From Nyssa sinensis (taxonomy: Eukaryota > Streptophyta > Magnoliopsida > Cornales > Nyssaceae), in the NCBI GenBank assembly GCA_008638375.1, contig CM018043.1, positions 37,771,396 through 37,835,395 on the forward strand: a stretch of 64,000 nucleotides of DNA, given 5' to 3'. Every line of letters starts with the position of its first letter. Positions within the stretch are counted from its first letter, which is position 1. A model generated the notes under the pieces. That model was not told the origin of the DNA and made no database searches. It saw only the letters and a list, made by a program, of their open reading frames with translations. The position numbers and the translations under genes are program-made. This document shows, piece by piece, positions 12,440 through 24,691 of the stretch.

Positions 12440-13440
12440 TCTGGACTCAATGGTACAGTCCAAATTGGGAAATATAGTACCGAAAAATACAGACCTGTAA
12501 GTGATAAATTACTGTACTGCCCCTGATGGCACCAGACCCAAATAAAAATATCAGACAGTCTATTTTGACTATCTCGTGCATTCTGGACTTAACGGTGAGG
12601 TCCGTTTAATGAACTGAGGTCCCGAAAAATACAGACACATAAAGTGTAAATGACCGAATTGCCCTTAATGATACCCAGGGTCAATTAAACATAACAGATA
12701 GTCCAACTTAATTATGTCGGACACTCTGGACCCAATGGTGAGGTCCATTTTATGAACTGACGTGCCGAAAAATACGACACGAAATTACCAAATTACCCCT
12801 GATACCGTACGAGACCTAAACAAAGTCCGATTGGGACGAAACTGATACCGGTAGGAGCCCAGACACTGGTGAGACTGTATACTTGATTAGATGACGAATC
12901 GGGGTCAGAATTACACACAACGTAAAATGACCAAAATACCCCTGAGCACTGTAAGTGCAAGATAAAGGTCAAACTGATCTGATAAATTATCATAGGGATA
13001 ATTATGAACACTGAAGGGCTAAATAAGACTCCGAGACAGTCAACGCGTAAAACGAGAAATGACCGATGTGTCCTGACGATCTAAACCAGATACCAAATGA
13101 AGTCCAAGGGACTTACAAATTTATACATGAGATATATGGGACGTTCTGAGGACCATGATAGGGTCCGGGGCAAAAATGACAAGATTACCATTTTGCCCCT
13201 AAGACTAAATAAGTACCCAACTGATACCGATTAAAGTCTAAAAGATTTAAAACTTCATATATACGATATATGGGATATTCTGAGGACCATGACAGGGTCC
13301 GGGATAAGAATGGCAAAATTACTATTTTGCCCCTATGGTTAAAATGAGGACCTAACTGATACCGATTGGAGTCCAAAGGACGTAGAACTTTGTACTTAAG
13401 ATATAAAGACTATTCCGAAGACCACGACAGGGTCCGGGAC
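12440..13440 (+). repeat. Dyad array, about 134-143 bp period
   Basis: Inverted repeats of the form GGACY-(7-9)-RGTCC start at 12443, 12585, 12728, 13150, 13284 and 13419, that is at 142, 143, 422 (about three periods), 134 and 135 bp. Between them, degenerate units share words such as CCGAAAAATACAGACAC and AAATTACCATTTTGCCCC. The same kind of array occurs in the other LTR families. Confidence 0.75.
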
Positions 13441-13768
13441 AAGAATGGTAAAACTACCATTTTGCCCCTAAGGTTGAATGAGTGCCTGACTGATAACAAT
13501 TGAAGTCTAAATGACTTAGGATATAATCCTAATAACTGATAAGCCTAATTAAAGAATGAAATAGCCTCGAGTGAGACCCAATGGAAGGGCGATAGGCTAC
13601 TAGGCTATCTTAGGTAATCCGATAGATACCTAAGATGACGAATGAGACCTGAATGGATGAGTTCTGATCTGTCTGTGATTGATGATTATTATTCAGGATA
13701 TACATGGAGATGCCTGACGTACCTGGAGGTTATCGGATTATTTATGCAAGGAAATAAGCGTAAAGTTT

Positions 13769-15136
13769 GTGAGTAACTTCTGACACTGTTTTGATACTGT
13801 CCCTTGATTTACTGATCTGTTTTGAATGCAATTATTTAAGTGCAATTATTTAAATGCATGCCTTTCCGTACTATATCACTTATGACATGGTTTTAGTCTT
13901 TTTAAATAATTGACTATATTACTGATCCCTGTGCTAGCATTCCGTACTGTTTTGCCCGTTTTGAACTGTTGAGATAAAATGGATATATTGAACCATTATT
14001 TCTGAAATGATTAAATAAACCATGTGATATAGGCAAAGAACAACATTTTTGTTGTATCGTACAGCTTTGTATAGTATACTGTCTGAATGCTATATTGTTT
14101 AAATGTATGTACTTAATGTACGCCCTTTGTACCACATTCCACGTGATGTGCTTGTGTCCTTCGAATTAGGAATTCCGTTCAGTTCGGTTATGTGCTGTCC
14201 GTTAATGATATGTCTGCCTCGATTGATATGTTCCGTCCGGTTCTGACATGTTCCGTCCGTTAATGATGTTAAGTCCGCCTTGATTGATATATGGTCCAGT
14301 TCCGTTATGATCCGTCCGTTAATGATGTTAAGTCTGTCTTGATTAAAATATGGTCCAGTTCCGTTATGATCTATCCGTTCATGATATGTCTTTGTTTTGA
14401 CTGATGTATTGTTCCGTTCGATTCTGTTATGTTCCGTTCATTGATAATGTGTCTGCCTTGATTGATATATGGTCTAGTTCCGTTGTGTATTGTCCGTTGA
14501 TGATACGTCTGTCTTGATTGAAATATTGTTCAGTCCAGTTATGATTAGTTCCGACAGTGATGTGTCCCTGACTTGATTGTTATATTGTTTCTACTCAGTT
14601 CCGTTATGTTGTCCTGTTCATGATTTGCCTGTGTCTTGATTAGTGTATTGTTTCCGTTTAGTTCCGTTATAATTTTATCCATTCACGATATGCCTTTGCT
14701 TGACTGATGTATTGTTACCGTCCGATTCCGTTATATTCCGTCCGTTAATGTTATGTCTGCCTCGATTGATATGTTCCGTCCGGTTCCGACATGTTCCGTC
14801 CGTTGATGATCTGTCTGTCTTGATTGATATATGGTCCAGTTCCGTTATGATTCGTTCCGTTAATGAAGAGTCTGTGTCTTGACCGATATATTAGCAATAG
14901 TTATTGTTCTGACCGATTGGTTATGTCATGTTCCGATCCGTTTGTATTTTCTGTTCGATTTTGTTCTATTGTACTAGACTGCTTATGAAATGGATTTATA
15001 AAAATAGTTATTTTTGTAATGACTAAATTATCCATGTGCCTTGGAAGCACAAAACTGGTTTTGAAACCCATGATAGGGAATCTGTGTTACTCACTGGGCT
15101 TATTTAAGCTCACCCCATTATTCTGACATTTTTCAG
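13769..15136 (+). other. Putative LTR intron (family C)
   Basis: Donor GTGAGTAAC at 13769 and acceptor CATTTTTCAG ending at 15136, preceded by CTGAC (branch-point-like) and the GGGCTTATTTAAGCTC hairpin. Length would be 1368 bp. Splicing is inferred from conserved position in several LTRs. Confidence 0.45.
14160..14900 (+). repeat. Degenerate tandem block, TTCCGTCCGTTAATGAT type
   Basis: A pyrimidine-rich block of imperfect repeats about 50-60 bp long. Each has a GATTGATATATGGTCCAG-like word, then TTCCGTTATG and CCGTCCGTTAATGAT. There are roughly a dozen decayed units. It occupies the same place in the LTR as the CTGTTC-rich block at 54806-56200 in the other family C copy. Confidence 0.7.
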
Positions 15137-15631
15137 GAATTACCTCCATTGGATTAGAAGGTACTATGACATGACGTGAATAGGCCAAGTGGCATCGCAA
15201 GTAAGGATCTGACGGCACTGAACTGTAGAGACTGGTTTATTGTGGATTGAACCTGGTTATTCCGGTGAGTGGTATGTTATGACTGACTTGACTGATATAT
15301 ATTGGTTAGACATGGCTCATGGAACTAATGGTACTATAGAGATATTAGATCTGCTCTGTTGTTATATGCTTGATTTTAGATATGCTCTGAAATTAGAATT
15401 GTTGACTGACTGGATTTAGTCTTGCTCTGTGATACATATACTTATGATGGATAAGTGAGTTGCATTCCCGTGACACAAAGAAAAAGTTTTAAATTCCGCT
15501 GCATCTGACCCTACAGTTGGAGTGCAATTTGTCGGAAAGTTCAGAATTTGCCTTTGGTTGGTCGCGTCGCGACCAACTGGCAGTCAAGTCCTCGACATCC
15601 GCGTAGGGTGGGGTTCGGGATGTGACAGAAA

Positions 15632-15656
15632 GCACCAAGGCCACCGACCTTGGTGC
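15632..15656. other. 9-bp inverted repeat, GCACCAAGG / CCTTGGTGC
   Basis: A perfect 9-bp stem with a 7-base loop lies just after the GAAAG duplication, in family A LTR sequence ahead of a (TA)n tract (15667-15700). Its role is unknown; it may be chance or a U3 protein site. Confidence 0.5.
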
Positions 15657-15666
15657 AAGTGGTCTT

Positions 15667-15702
<36 letters not shown>

Positions 15703-16593
15703 GGTACATGGATGGTTAGGGTGTAATGGATGGTTCTCTGCAGTTAAGACTGACTGCAAGAGAGAGAGAGATAAGGTAGAAAGAAGAGGGGCGGTGGTGT
15801 GTCGTGTAAGGCACATATATATTTATATGTATACGGGTATGTGAGGAGAAAGGAAAACAGAGAGATTGGAGGGCCGTGAACACTGTCCAAACGTTGGAAA
15901 TAAATTATGGAGAAGGGATAGAAGTGAACCAAGTGGAACTAGAAGAGGGAAGAAGAAGCAATAGGAAGAAATCAGAATTTTGAAAGTAAGTGGGTTTGCT
16001 TCAGTTTTTCAATTTAAAAGCATGATAGGTTGTTTAAATAATAGGGTTCGAATCTGCATGATCTATAGGTTAATATGCAAAAAGAATTAGGTTAAATGGT
16101 GTAGAACCAGAGAGAAATTCTCAGTTGCAGGTTTCATGGATAATCTGGGTTACACGGATTTTATGCTAAAAACTTAGTTTAAAATGCATGGGATTGATCC
16201 CATAAAGTGCAGAAATTTAATAGAATGAAAAAAGGGTCGAAATAGTTGAGAACCGAGTGTAAAAATGAGAAAAACCAGCTCACCGAAAAACCGGCCGGAG
16301 CTATTAACCTCCATATTCAAGAAGATTGGGAAGGTTTTGAGGGAAATAGAGGATAGGAATGAGGTCGTGTGAAAGAAAGGAAGAGATTGGCGTTGAAAAT
16401 GGGAGAGGAAACTGATCGGGACAGGTTGCCGTCACCGGAGATGGTGACGGAACCCTACTGTTTTCCTACCGGAGTGATGAAGGGGGTGACCGGATTGTCG
16501 TGGGGTCTATTCGGGTTAAAAGGAAATGGATCCGGGTTGGATCCGGGTCGGGGCCCAACCGAATTAAAAGGGTTATCAAAACGGTACAACTTT

Positions 16594-19500
16594 TGTCACG
16601 ACCCGAAACCCACCCTAAGCGGATTACCGGATCGCGATCGCCGCCCCGAGACCTGAGGGCCCCGAGACAAGGCTCGCATATGCAGCGGTATCGAATAGAT
16701 GTGCAACATACGTTTTGCGGAAGCGTGAAAAACTTTTTCTTTTTCTTTTCTCATTTTTAAATTAAGCACATCCGTCCGGTACTGCCGCTCCATACATAGC
16801 ATACATGGTTACACATTCAGAGTATAACTAAAAACTTAAGACTTATAACATTAAAACAATACATGTTCAGTTACCCTGAGGCTTAATACATATTCTTACA
16901 TTGTCTACTAATACAAAATGTACTACTAGAGTTCATAGGTTTCTCAAGAGAAACTACTTGAATCATATCTTCCCAAAATCAGCTAGACTCATCATCAATC
17001 GTCCTTAAGACTCTGTCTGCTGCATTACCTGAAAGGGGGGTCCGAACAAAGTCCGGGTAAGCTAATCTAAGCTTGTGAGCAATTCAAGTGTTTGTCATGG
17101 GGTTTTCAATTAGCAGTGGTTTTAGTACATAAAATTTTGTAAACACTCACTGCCAATTGCTCGTATACTTGAACATAGAACATATGCATTTCTTAAATCA
17201 TGTAGCTTTGAAACATTTAAAGTATTCAAGCTAAACTTATACTTGTCAAATAGAGTATATTCCTCAAAACATATGCATTTCAAATAACTTGAAACAATTA
17301 AAGTATTCAAGCGAAACTCGTACTTCATCAGATAAAGTATATAACTTTAAATCACATAAATATGTATTTGAAAATGAGGGTAGAACCTACTTCATTTCCA
17401 AAAATCACTTTGTCATCTTTTCTCTTTAATTAGGTGGAATCTGTTTCGAACCAGATTCCCATTTTATTTTTCGTGGAGATATCTCATATGCCTGGGGGAT
17501 TAGATCCTGCTACCTGGCATTTATTCGTATCGTAGTTGGGTTCCTAAGAAACCCGATAGAAATCTGTGGTGCTTACGCACAATTTATCTTGCATTTAAAA
17601 GCTTTAGACATACGATAGAAATCCGTGGTGCTTACGCACAATTTATCTTGCATTTAAAAATATATTTAGCATGTGAGTACATCAAAATAGATAACTCTCG
17701 TGAGTACTTAAAAACATAACATTTATAACTTCGTGATAAACATTCGTATACTTGAAATAAGCAAATTCAGAATATTTAACAATAATTGCATTTTAAACTA
17801 GACATGCTGAAAAGTATTTGAAGGAAAAACTGTTGCAGAAACCAATCACTGAGCACGTCACCATGAGTTTATAAAACATAATAATTAAAAACTGAATCAT
17901 GTAAATACTGAATTTGGAACTTCAAATACTTCATATCTTGAACTTAAAACTTTTCAAATCCATGGAGTTAAATCTCCAATTCAAACACAGGGTTGCTCAC
18001 CTCGGTCCTTTAGGGTTAGTGCTAATATTGCGCTTTCCCACTTTCCTTGTAGTTCCTAAGAACAATTCATAAACATCTCATCAATTTCACATTCATCACA
18101 ATATCACCTATTGATGCTTCTTATCTTATGCTTAGTTCGTATTAATCCTAACCGACTTCATAAATTTACATGTACTTACGTAACTCGTATTCTTAACCTA
18201 TGACACAATTTAATGTCTTTCTATTTTAGACATTTCTTTTGGTCGAATAGACTCTACCATTGAGTCCGGAGTGTCGAAGAAAGTCGGTTTAGGCTTTCCT
18301 AACATTTAATTTGGACTGTTATATGTAAAAGGGCAAAATGGTCATTTACCATTTTACGTGTCATATTTTTCTGTACGTCGTTTCGTAATTCGAACTCCAT
18401 TATTGAGTCCGGGATGTCAAAGAAAGTCAATTTAGACCTTCTCTGATTTCGTTTTGGCTTTAGGGGTACCAGGGGTATTTTGGTCTTTTTACCCCTTTAC
18501 GTGTCTCAAATTTTTCGGGACCTCATCTCACGTCGTGGACCTCACCATTGGACTCAGAAGGTCCGAGATAGTAAGAATACACTAATAACTTGTTAATTTT
18601 TGGGTCAGGGGTATTTTGGTCATTTACCCCTTACATGTTTTTATTTTCGGGCCCCGTCTCGTAAAATGGACCCTACCATTAGTCTTAGAATGTCCAAAAT
18701 AGTAAAAATACACTATTCATAAGCTTAATTTGGACTTCATTTGCTCTATTTATGAGCCAAGGGTAAAATAGTAATTTTACCTTAATTATAAAATAATTAA
18801 ATAATTATTTAATTATTTAAATATTTTCCCAGGGGTGTATTTGAACAAAATTCTCAAAATCTGGGCCACAGTAGAATTTCCCAAAACAGTTGGGGTCATT
18901 TCGTAATTTTTCAAAAGATTTTAACTGAACCAAAGGGTTCAGTCCTTATGCAATTGAACCGGACCGGTCCAATCCGGTTCTAACGTTCAGGGTAATGTGC
19001 TGACGTCAGGCTGACGTCAGCCCTACAATTTAATTTTAAATTTAACAGTAACAAAACGACGCAGTTTAAGTTCGGTTTATATCCATTTTTATTCGGGTCG
19101 GGGCCCGACCCGAAGACCCGATCCAAGCCCGTTACTGTTCATCGTCTCCACCCGTCTACGACCACTGTTGCCCTAGAAAATTTCAGAATTTTTCTCTCCT
19201 AATTCGTAGGTTTTCATGCAGCGATTCCCACTGGTTTTCTTTCCAAATTATTTCTGGGTGTAAAGCCATTCGTTTGGCATCCAATTTGAGCCTCGACTCA
19301 AACTCAATGGCTCGGTTCAACGGAGGATAACCGAACCTGCAACTGGTTCGTAAGGGCTTATTTTTGGCTCAAATTAGTCGGGGTTTCTTGTGTTGGGGCC
19401 TACGGGTGATGGAGTTTCGATCCCCATCCTCATACTTCAGTTTGGTTGCGGTTTTGGTAGAGTTGGGTTTGAAGGCCGAGACCTGCAACTCACGATTTGG

Positions 19501-20400
19501 TGGCCATTTCTTGAGCCTCGTGGTCGCGGGTGTAGGTGTTTAAAACACCCTTGGTGTCTAGTTGAGGTTCCTATACTCAAAACACGGTTTGGTGAAGGTG
19601 ATTCAGTTCCGTCATTTTGGGTGTTGCATTTCAGAAATTTTTCTTGCCTACTGTAACTCAAGTTTCCTCGCTCGGTTTTCCATGATTTTACATAATTTTT
19701 CTTGCAAAATGAAGCCTATTCTACATAGATTAAGACCCTATAATTTTCATGCCAAAATATGAATGAAATCAGATTGAATTTTGGTTGGGAACTTACCTGT
19801 TTAAACGGACTGTTCCCAATTTTCCTTCTCCTTCTTTTCTCTTCTCTGGTTCCACTCTCGGCTTCCTCCTTTGATTCCTTTCCTTCCTATTTTTCTTTCC
19901 AACATCCCTCATATGTATATGATATATATAATATAAGCACACACCAACCACTTCACTTTCTCTCTCTACTTTCTCTCTCTCTCTACACTTCATCATTGCA
20001 TCAACCCATCTTACACTTCATCATTTCTGCTTTTTCACTTTGCATGTGCATTAGCTCTCCCATCTCATAATTTCTACTTTTTCTTTTGTTTTCCACTATG
20101 CATTATTATATACATATATATACATATACACATATATATACAAGACACACACACACACCGGCCGACACACTCACACACATTCACATGCTATTCAACTTTT
20201 CCACTTTTCATTTTTTTAACATTTTCATATTTTATTCCTTTAATATATATACATATATATACATTTAATTTATACATACATATATTCATTTTTTTCATAA
20301 TTAATTAATTAATTTAATAATTAATTAATTATCTATATATAATTTCTTTTTCCTCGTAATACGTGTCATGTGACCCAGTATCCCGGGTCGGGATATTACA
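16594..20400 (-). mobile_element. Inverted solo LTR, A/B mosaic, target duplication ACTTT
   Basis: On plus it runs TGTCACGACCCGAAACCC to GGGTCGGGATATTACA, flanked by ACTTT at 16589-16593 and 20401-20405. Read in its own direction, the first part resembles family A (TGTAATATCCCGACCCGGG). The last 1.8 kb follows family B, including the GTTTTTCACGCTTCCGC block (about 16717-16745) and the paired CTGGTTCGAAACAGATTCC segment. It is a recombinant or an intermediate subfamily. Dyads lie at about 18252, 18397, 18541 and 18664 (spacing 123-145), and a donor-like site at 19796. Confidence 0.88.
19970..20310. repeat. Low-complexity CT, (TA)n/(CA)n and TTAA tracts
   Basis: CTCTCTCT runs, then TATACATATA and ACACAC tracts, then TAATTAATTAA, at the promoter-side end of the inverted solo LTR. 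No gene is supported. Confidence 0.7.
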
Positions 20401-21069
20401 ACTTTGATTTGGGTTTTAAATGTTTTAAAATTACATTCAGAGTGTTTGGCAACATGGTTAAGAAATTGAAATTGAAATTGGTTTGGGGATGGGGATATCC
20501 TATTCCGATTTTAAGGGATAGCCACTGTTTGGCTATCCATAGTGAGAATAAGAGTTTTCTTAAATTACAAGTTGACCTAGAAGGTTTTAGAATTTATAAA
20601 TTGACCCCCCCAACTATTAATAATTGTGATTTGACCCTTAGAATAAAATATTAATATATTTAATTAAATAAAAAATTACGAAAATACCCATATTTCAAAT
20701 ATGGGTCAAACGAAGTCCAAACGATGCAAATGAATAGTCAATTTTTATTATCTCGGACATTCTAAGATCAATGGTGAGGTCTGTTTCACAAGACGGGGTC
20801 CCAAAAATAGAAATAACCGTAAAAGTGCAAAATGACCATTTTGCCTTTTTTAGTACAAATGTCCAAATGGAATTCCGTGAAAGCCTAAACCGACTTTCTT
20901 CAGCATTCCAGACTCAATGGTAAAGTCTAAATTAGTATTTGAAATACTTATGATAGAAAGGCATAAAATTTGATAAATAGCATTTATTCTGAAACGTAAT
21001 TACTGATATATAGGGAACTCGAAAGGCAAGGGCACACTCACGGATTTCTGATATGGAATCACGATAGAG

Positions 21070-22116
21070 GTAAGTAAATTCCCTTTCTCTTCCATATGGT
21101 GTTTCCAAGCCAAGTTATTCTCTTACTGCCAAACTTGTACTCTTGAAAGTACCTCATGCTATTGCTATCTACAATGTGATATTGTTCTATCTTGTGGACC
21201 TTGATTGAATACTGTATCATTACTTCATGTTAAATCATGCCTTGAAAGGCTTACTGTTATGCTTTCATTGAATCTATGATATTCCATTTTATACTTCTAT
21301 GGAATTATGAATAATCAAGTACCTCATGTTATTGCTATCCACAATGCGATATTGTTCTATCTTGTGGACATTGATTGATTGCTATATCGTTGTTATCATG
21401 TTGAACCATGCCTTGAAAGGCTTACTGCTATGTCTTTATTGCAAACCATGCCTTGAAAGGCTTATTGCTATGTCTTTATTAGATATATGATATTCCATTT
21501 TATACTTTTATGGAATTATGAATAATCATGATATGTTATGAATACGGGATTTGTGCTCAGTCACAATATCCATCCGATGCTTTCTGTATTAACTAGAGAC
21601 CTAAGGGTCAAGTCCATGAATGGACAGGTGGCAGGAATGAATTCCTCGAAGGCTTTCCACCGGCAATTGACTGGCATGATAACTGGCATTTCATTGCATT
21701 TTCACTGGCATTTCATTTGCATTACTACTGGCATTCTTATGGAAAACAGAACATAAGCATCTCGACTGGATTATTGTTATGGCTATGTTACTGAATGGTT
21801 ACTGCTCCTTACGGTTTATCTTACACTCTTCATTGAATTGATTATGATCGGTTTATTGTGGCAGTACATTCTTGTTATGTTATCTTTGAAAGATTCATGT
21901 TGATGGTGTATCCATTACTCCTAATTGAACATTGTGACTTATTATTCATTGGCCAACAAGGCAATTGTTCTCATTGGCTATCACAACATCTCTTTCCTTA
22001 TGATTGGCTATTATAATCTTATTCATGGAATTGTATCTTATCGATACCAGTGTCGGAGATCTGTTTTTACTTGCTGAGCTCTCGTAGCTCATTCCCCCCA
22101 TTTACCCCCATTTCAG
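21070..22116 (+). other. Putative LTR intron (family A)
   Basis: Donor AGAG|GTAAGT at 21070 and acceptor CCCCATTTCAG ending at 22116, with a GAGCTCTCGTAGCTC hairpin before it. The minus-strand copies keep the same donor (GATAGAG|GTAAGTGG at about 37800; GATAGAA|GTAAGTGG at about 2455). The intron would be 1047 bp. It holds two or three copies of a CCTTGAAAGGCTTACTG segment (21240-21480). Confidence 0.45.
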
Positions 22117-22478
22117 GTGATGACGCTGCAAGACCCCAGTAGGAGTCTGAAAGCATAGGAAGACATTTTGAGGAAACGTATCAGTCTATGTTTTAGTTCT
22201 CCCATGTATTCACCACCCTCGGGTGCTGGTTACGTTTGGTTCTTATTTTGTTTATGTAGAACCATATTATGTATTGTAAAGACTTCCGCTAACATTGTGT
22301 ATTGAAAGACTTCTGCTGACGTACTATTACTGATAAGACTTCCTCTGTTATTGTTTTGAGATTTTAGTACTTTGCATATTAGTACTATGATACAGGAATG
22401 GAAAAAGTAGGGACGGCCTTCGGGTCGGCCCCGCGACACGAGATCCGCATAGGGTGGGTTTCGGGTCGTGACAAATTG

Positions 22479-23934
22479 TGGTTCAGATTTATGTATGTGT
22501 GGATGTCGATTTTGTGGCTCAAAATTTTGCGCGCAGCTGTTACTGAAGTTGCGATGGTGGTGATGACAGTGTAGGAATTTATGTTTGTGGGTGTATGTAG
22601 GTGCAACAGTTATGTGTATATATTTATATATGTGGGTGAGTTTATGCAGCGGTGGTGCTGGTGATGGAAGGAGCGATTGATTGAGGGACTGGCCGTGCAA
22701 TGGAGTCGAACTTGGGTTGAAATTAAGTAGTGCACTGGTCGTTGCTCATTACGGCTGAATCGAAATAGAAGGGGGAATTTGAGAGTTTCGATGTGGGATT
22801 GAACTTCAAGGGCAAGTATAGGAGTTTCTTGGCGCAGGAACTGAACTCGGAGGTGTTGAGTGCGAACAGATCAGTTCTTGCGGCTTGAGGAATTTGACAA
22901 AAATGGAGCAGGCACTGCAATGCAAATGCAGAGGATAATTCGCAACAGGTCACTGGTGGTGTCGCTGGTGCAGTGAGCAAGACCTGTAGTGCATCGCTCG
23001 CCAGCTTATCATCCTTTTTCAGGTCTAGCTGTTATTGGGATGGAGTTTCTGGCAGAAGAGGTGAGGACAGGGGTATAAGCCACCTGTTGATGTTCTTGTG
23101 GCTGGAATCACAACCCTTGTGATGTTGAACTTGCCGTGCGGTTGTAATCCATTAGCAGTCATTGATCAGGACCTGGCATATAAATTAAAGGGAAGTAAGA
23201 AGCTAGTGGTTTGCTTTTGGATTAGTTTCAAGAAACTAAAGTCTGTATTAGATTCTTCAAGCATTAATGTGGGAAATGCATCCTGAAAATAAGTAAGGCA
23301 GCCTTATTTTGTCTTTGTTGGCTATAGGCATAACATTTTAATGTGCTCGGCCTCAGATGGAGAGAGAGACTGGTCTATTTGCTGTATTTTTCTGATGGGG
23401 ATTTGCCTGATTTGGATTTTATTAAGGGGCTGCTGCAATAGAGAGAAACCTCTTGGTCAAAAAGGTTGATTCAACATAAGCTTGGGGACATCTCTGTTGT
23501 TCTGAAGGCATTTGCTAGTTATGTTGACAGTTTATGTGGGATACCATATCCTTTGGTATATGGTATTTGGCTAAGAAGGTTAAGGAGATATATTGAACAG
23601 GAGATAAGGACGAAAATAAAAAGAGGGATGACATTGGATTATCATGGTGTGCATTCTAAAGGAAGTTCTTGTGGACAATTGGACCATCAAATAGATTTGA
23701 GGGGAGGAACTGCCCTGCCAAGTCAGTCAGAGAGTTAAATGATGATTGCAGTGCTAGTGGAATGTTAACTACAACTAGACAAAGGTTGGATATGTTCACA
23801 TCTGAGAACAAGATGATCTTCTGGATGTTGAACCAATTACAATGGCCATCAAAAGGATAGTGCCAAGATATGCATGGATGTGGCTAACGACATATCTGGA
23901 GGATATCTGTGAATGGAGATAAGCATATATCCAA
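22479..23934 (+). other. Middle part of outer family C LTR, no gene
   Basis: A relatively complex 1.45 kb stretch with several open frames of 60-90 codons (for example 23098-23286 and 23466-23738). None resembles a protein I know, and none shows zinc-knuckle, RT or membrane signatures. Unlike the other family C copies, I see no dyad array here. Probably noncoding leader. Confidence 0.4.
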
Positions 23935-24691
23935 GTGAGTAACTCGGACTCCTGACTTGGTGTATATTTTCTGTATACTATACTGCTTTATATGCTGAAC
24001 TGTTTATACACTGAACTGTTTTAAATGCATATGCTTTCATGCATACCTCTTGATATGCATTACTTGTGGCATGATTTTGTTCTATCCTGCCTTCTGATAT
24101 ATCCTGTTAATTCTGTTGAAGTATGTTATTTTGTTACCCTTCCTTGGAGTCTGGTTCGATTTTGTTTTGTTATGTTGTGTCTTACTCTGGACCCACCACA
24201 TGATTGAGCGGTTTTATGCCAGAGCACGACCCAGAGGGTAGAGGCCCCACGAGTAGTCCGTTTATGGGCAGCTGGGAAGGCTCGTCTGTATGATTGGCAT
24301 TCTGTTCTGTTTCTGTCCCGCTCAGTTCTGTTCTGTTCCGCTCTGATACTGACCCCAGAGGGTAGAGGCCCCACGAGTCGTCCACTTATGGGCAACTGGG
24401 GAAGGTTCAGGCATTTGATGCTATGCCTTTGATTGATTTGTATTCTGTTCAGTTCAGTTCAGTTCAGTTCAGTTCTGATCTGTTCTATTCTATTCAGTTT
24501 GATCTGATTTGTTCTGTTCTGTTCTGATCTGATCTGTTTGAGCTACATTTGTTCTACATGAGCTGCATTATTCTATTTGAGCTGCATTTGAGCATACATG
24601 TATATATGAACTGGATTTGAAACCCATGGCAGGAACCTATGTTACTTACTGAGCTTGTTTAAGCTCATTCCATTTACTTAACATTTTTCAG
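23935..24691 (+). other. Putative LTR intron of outer family C LTR
   Basis: Donor CCAA|GTGAGTAAC at 23935 and acceptor ACATTTTTCAG ending at 24691. The acceptor is preceded by the 6-bp stem GAGCTT-GTTT-AAGCTC and a CTTAAC branch-point-like word. Length 757 bp. It includes a (CAGTT)n run (24448-24475) and TCTGTTCTG repeats. Confidence 0.45.

Larger units (their letters stand above)
10247..15627 (+). mobile_element. Family C solo LTR, 5.4 kb, target duplication GAAAG
   Basis: It starts TGTAACACCCCGACTCTG, ends GGGGTTCGGGATGTGACA, and is flanked by GAAAG at 10242-10246 and 15628-15632. It has no coding region. In order it holds: an antisense tRNA-like unit (10648-10745), a donor-like site (11216), a dyad array (12440-13440), a second donor (13769), a TCCGTCCGTT-rich repeat block (14160-14900), a hairpin plus acceptor (15105-15136) and a terminal segment. 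The copy at 50964-56820 has the same order. At 5.4 kb it is very long for an LTR. Confidence 0.92.
9734..22473 (+). mobile_element. Family A solo LTR complex, target duplication AATTG
   Basis: It starts TGTGATATCCCGACCCGGG and ends GGGTTTCGGGTCGTGACA, flanked by AATTG at 9729-9733 and 22474-22478. Its own sequence (9734-10246, about 15633-16593, 20406-22473) totals about 3.5 kb and parallels the 5' LTR at 1258-4578. Two further solo LTRs sit inside it. No internal coding region is present. Confidence 0.92.

Noticed and set aside
22230..22700. 156-codon open frame on minus strand
   Set aside because: It crosses the edge between two different LTRs (22473) and the AATTG duplication, so it is a chance fusion.
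23098..23738. Possible small host genes in the outer family C LTR
   Set aside because: The short frames have no recognisable domain or splice context and lie within a duplication-bounded LTR.
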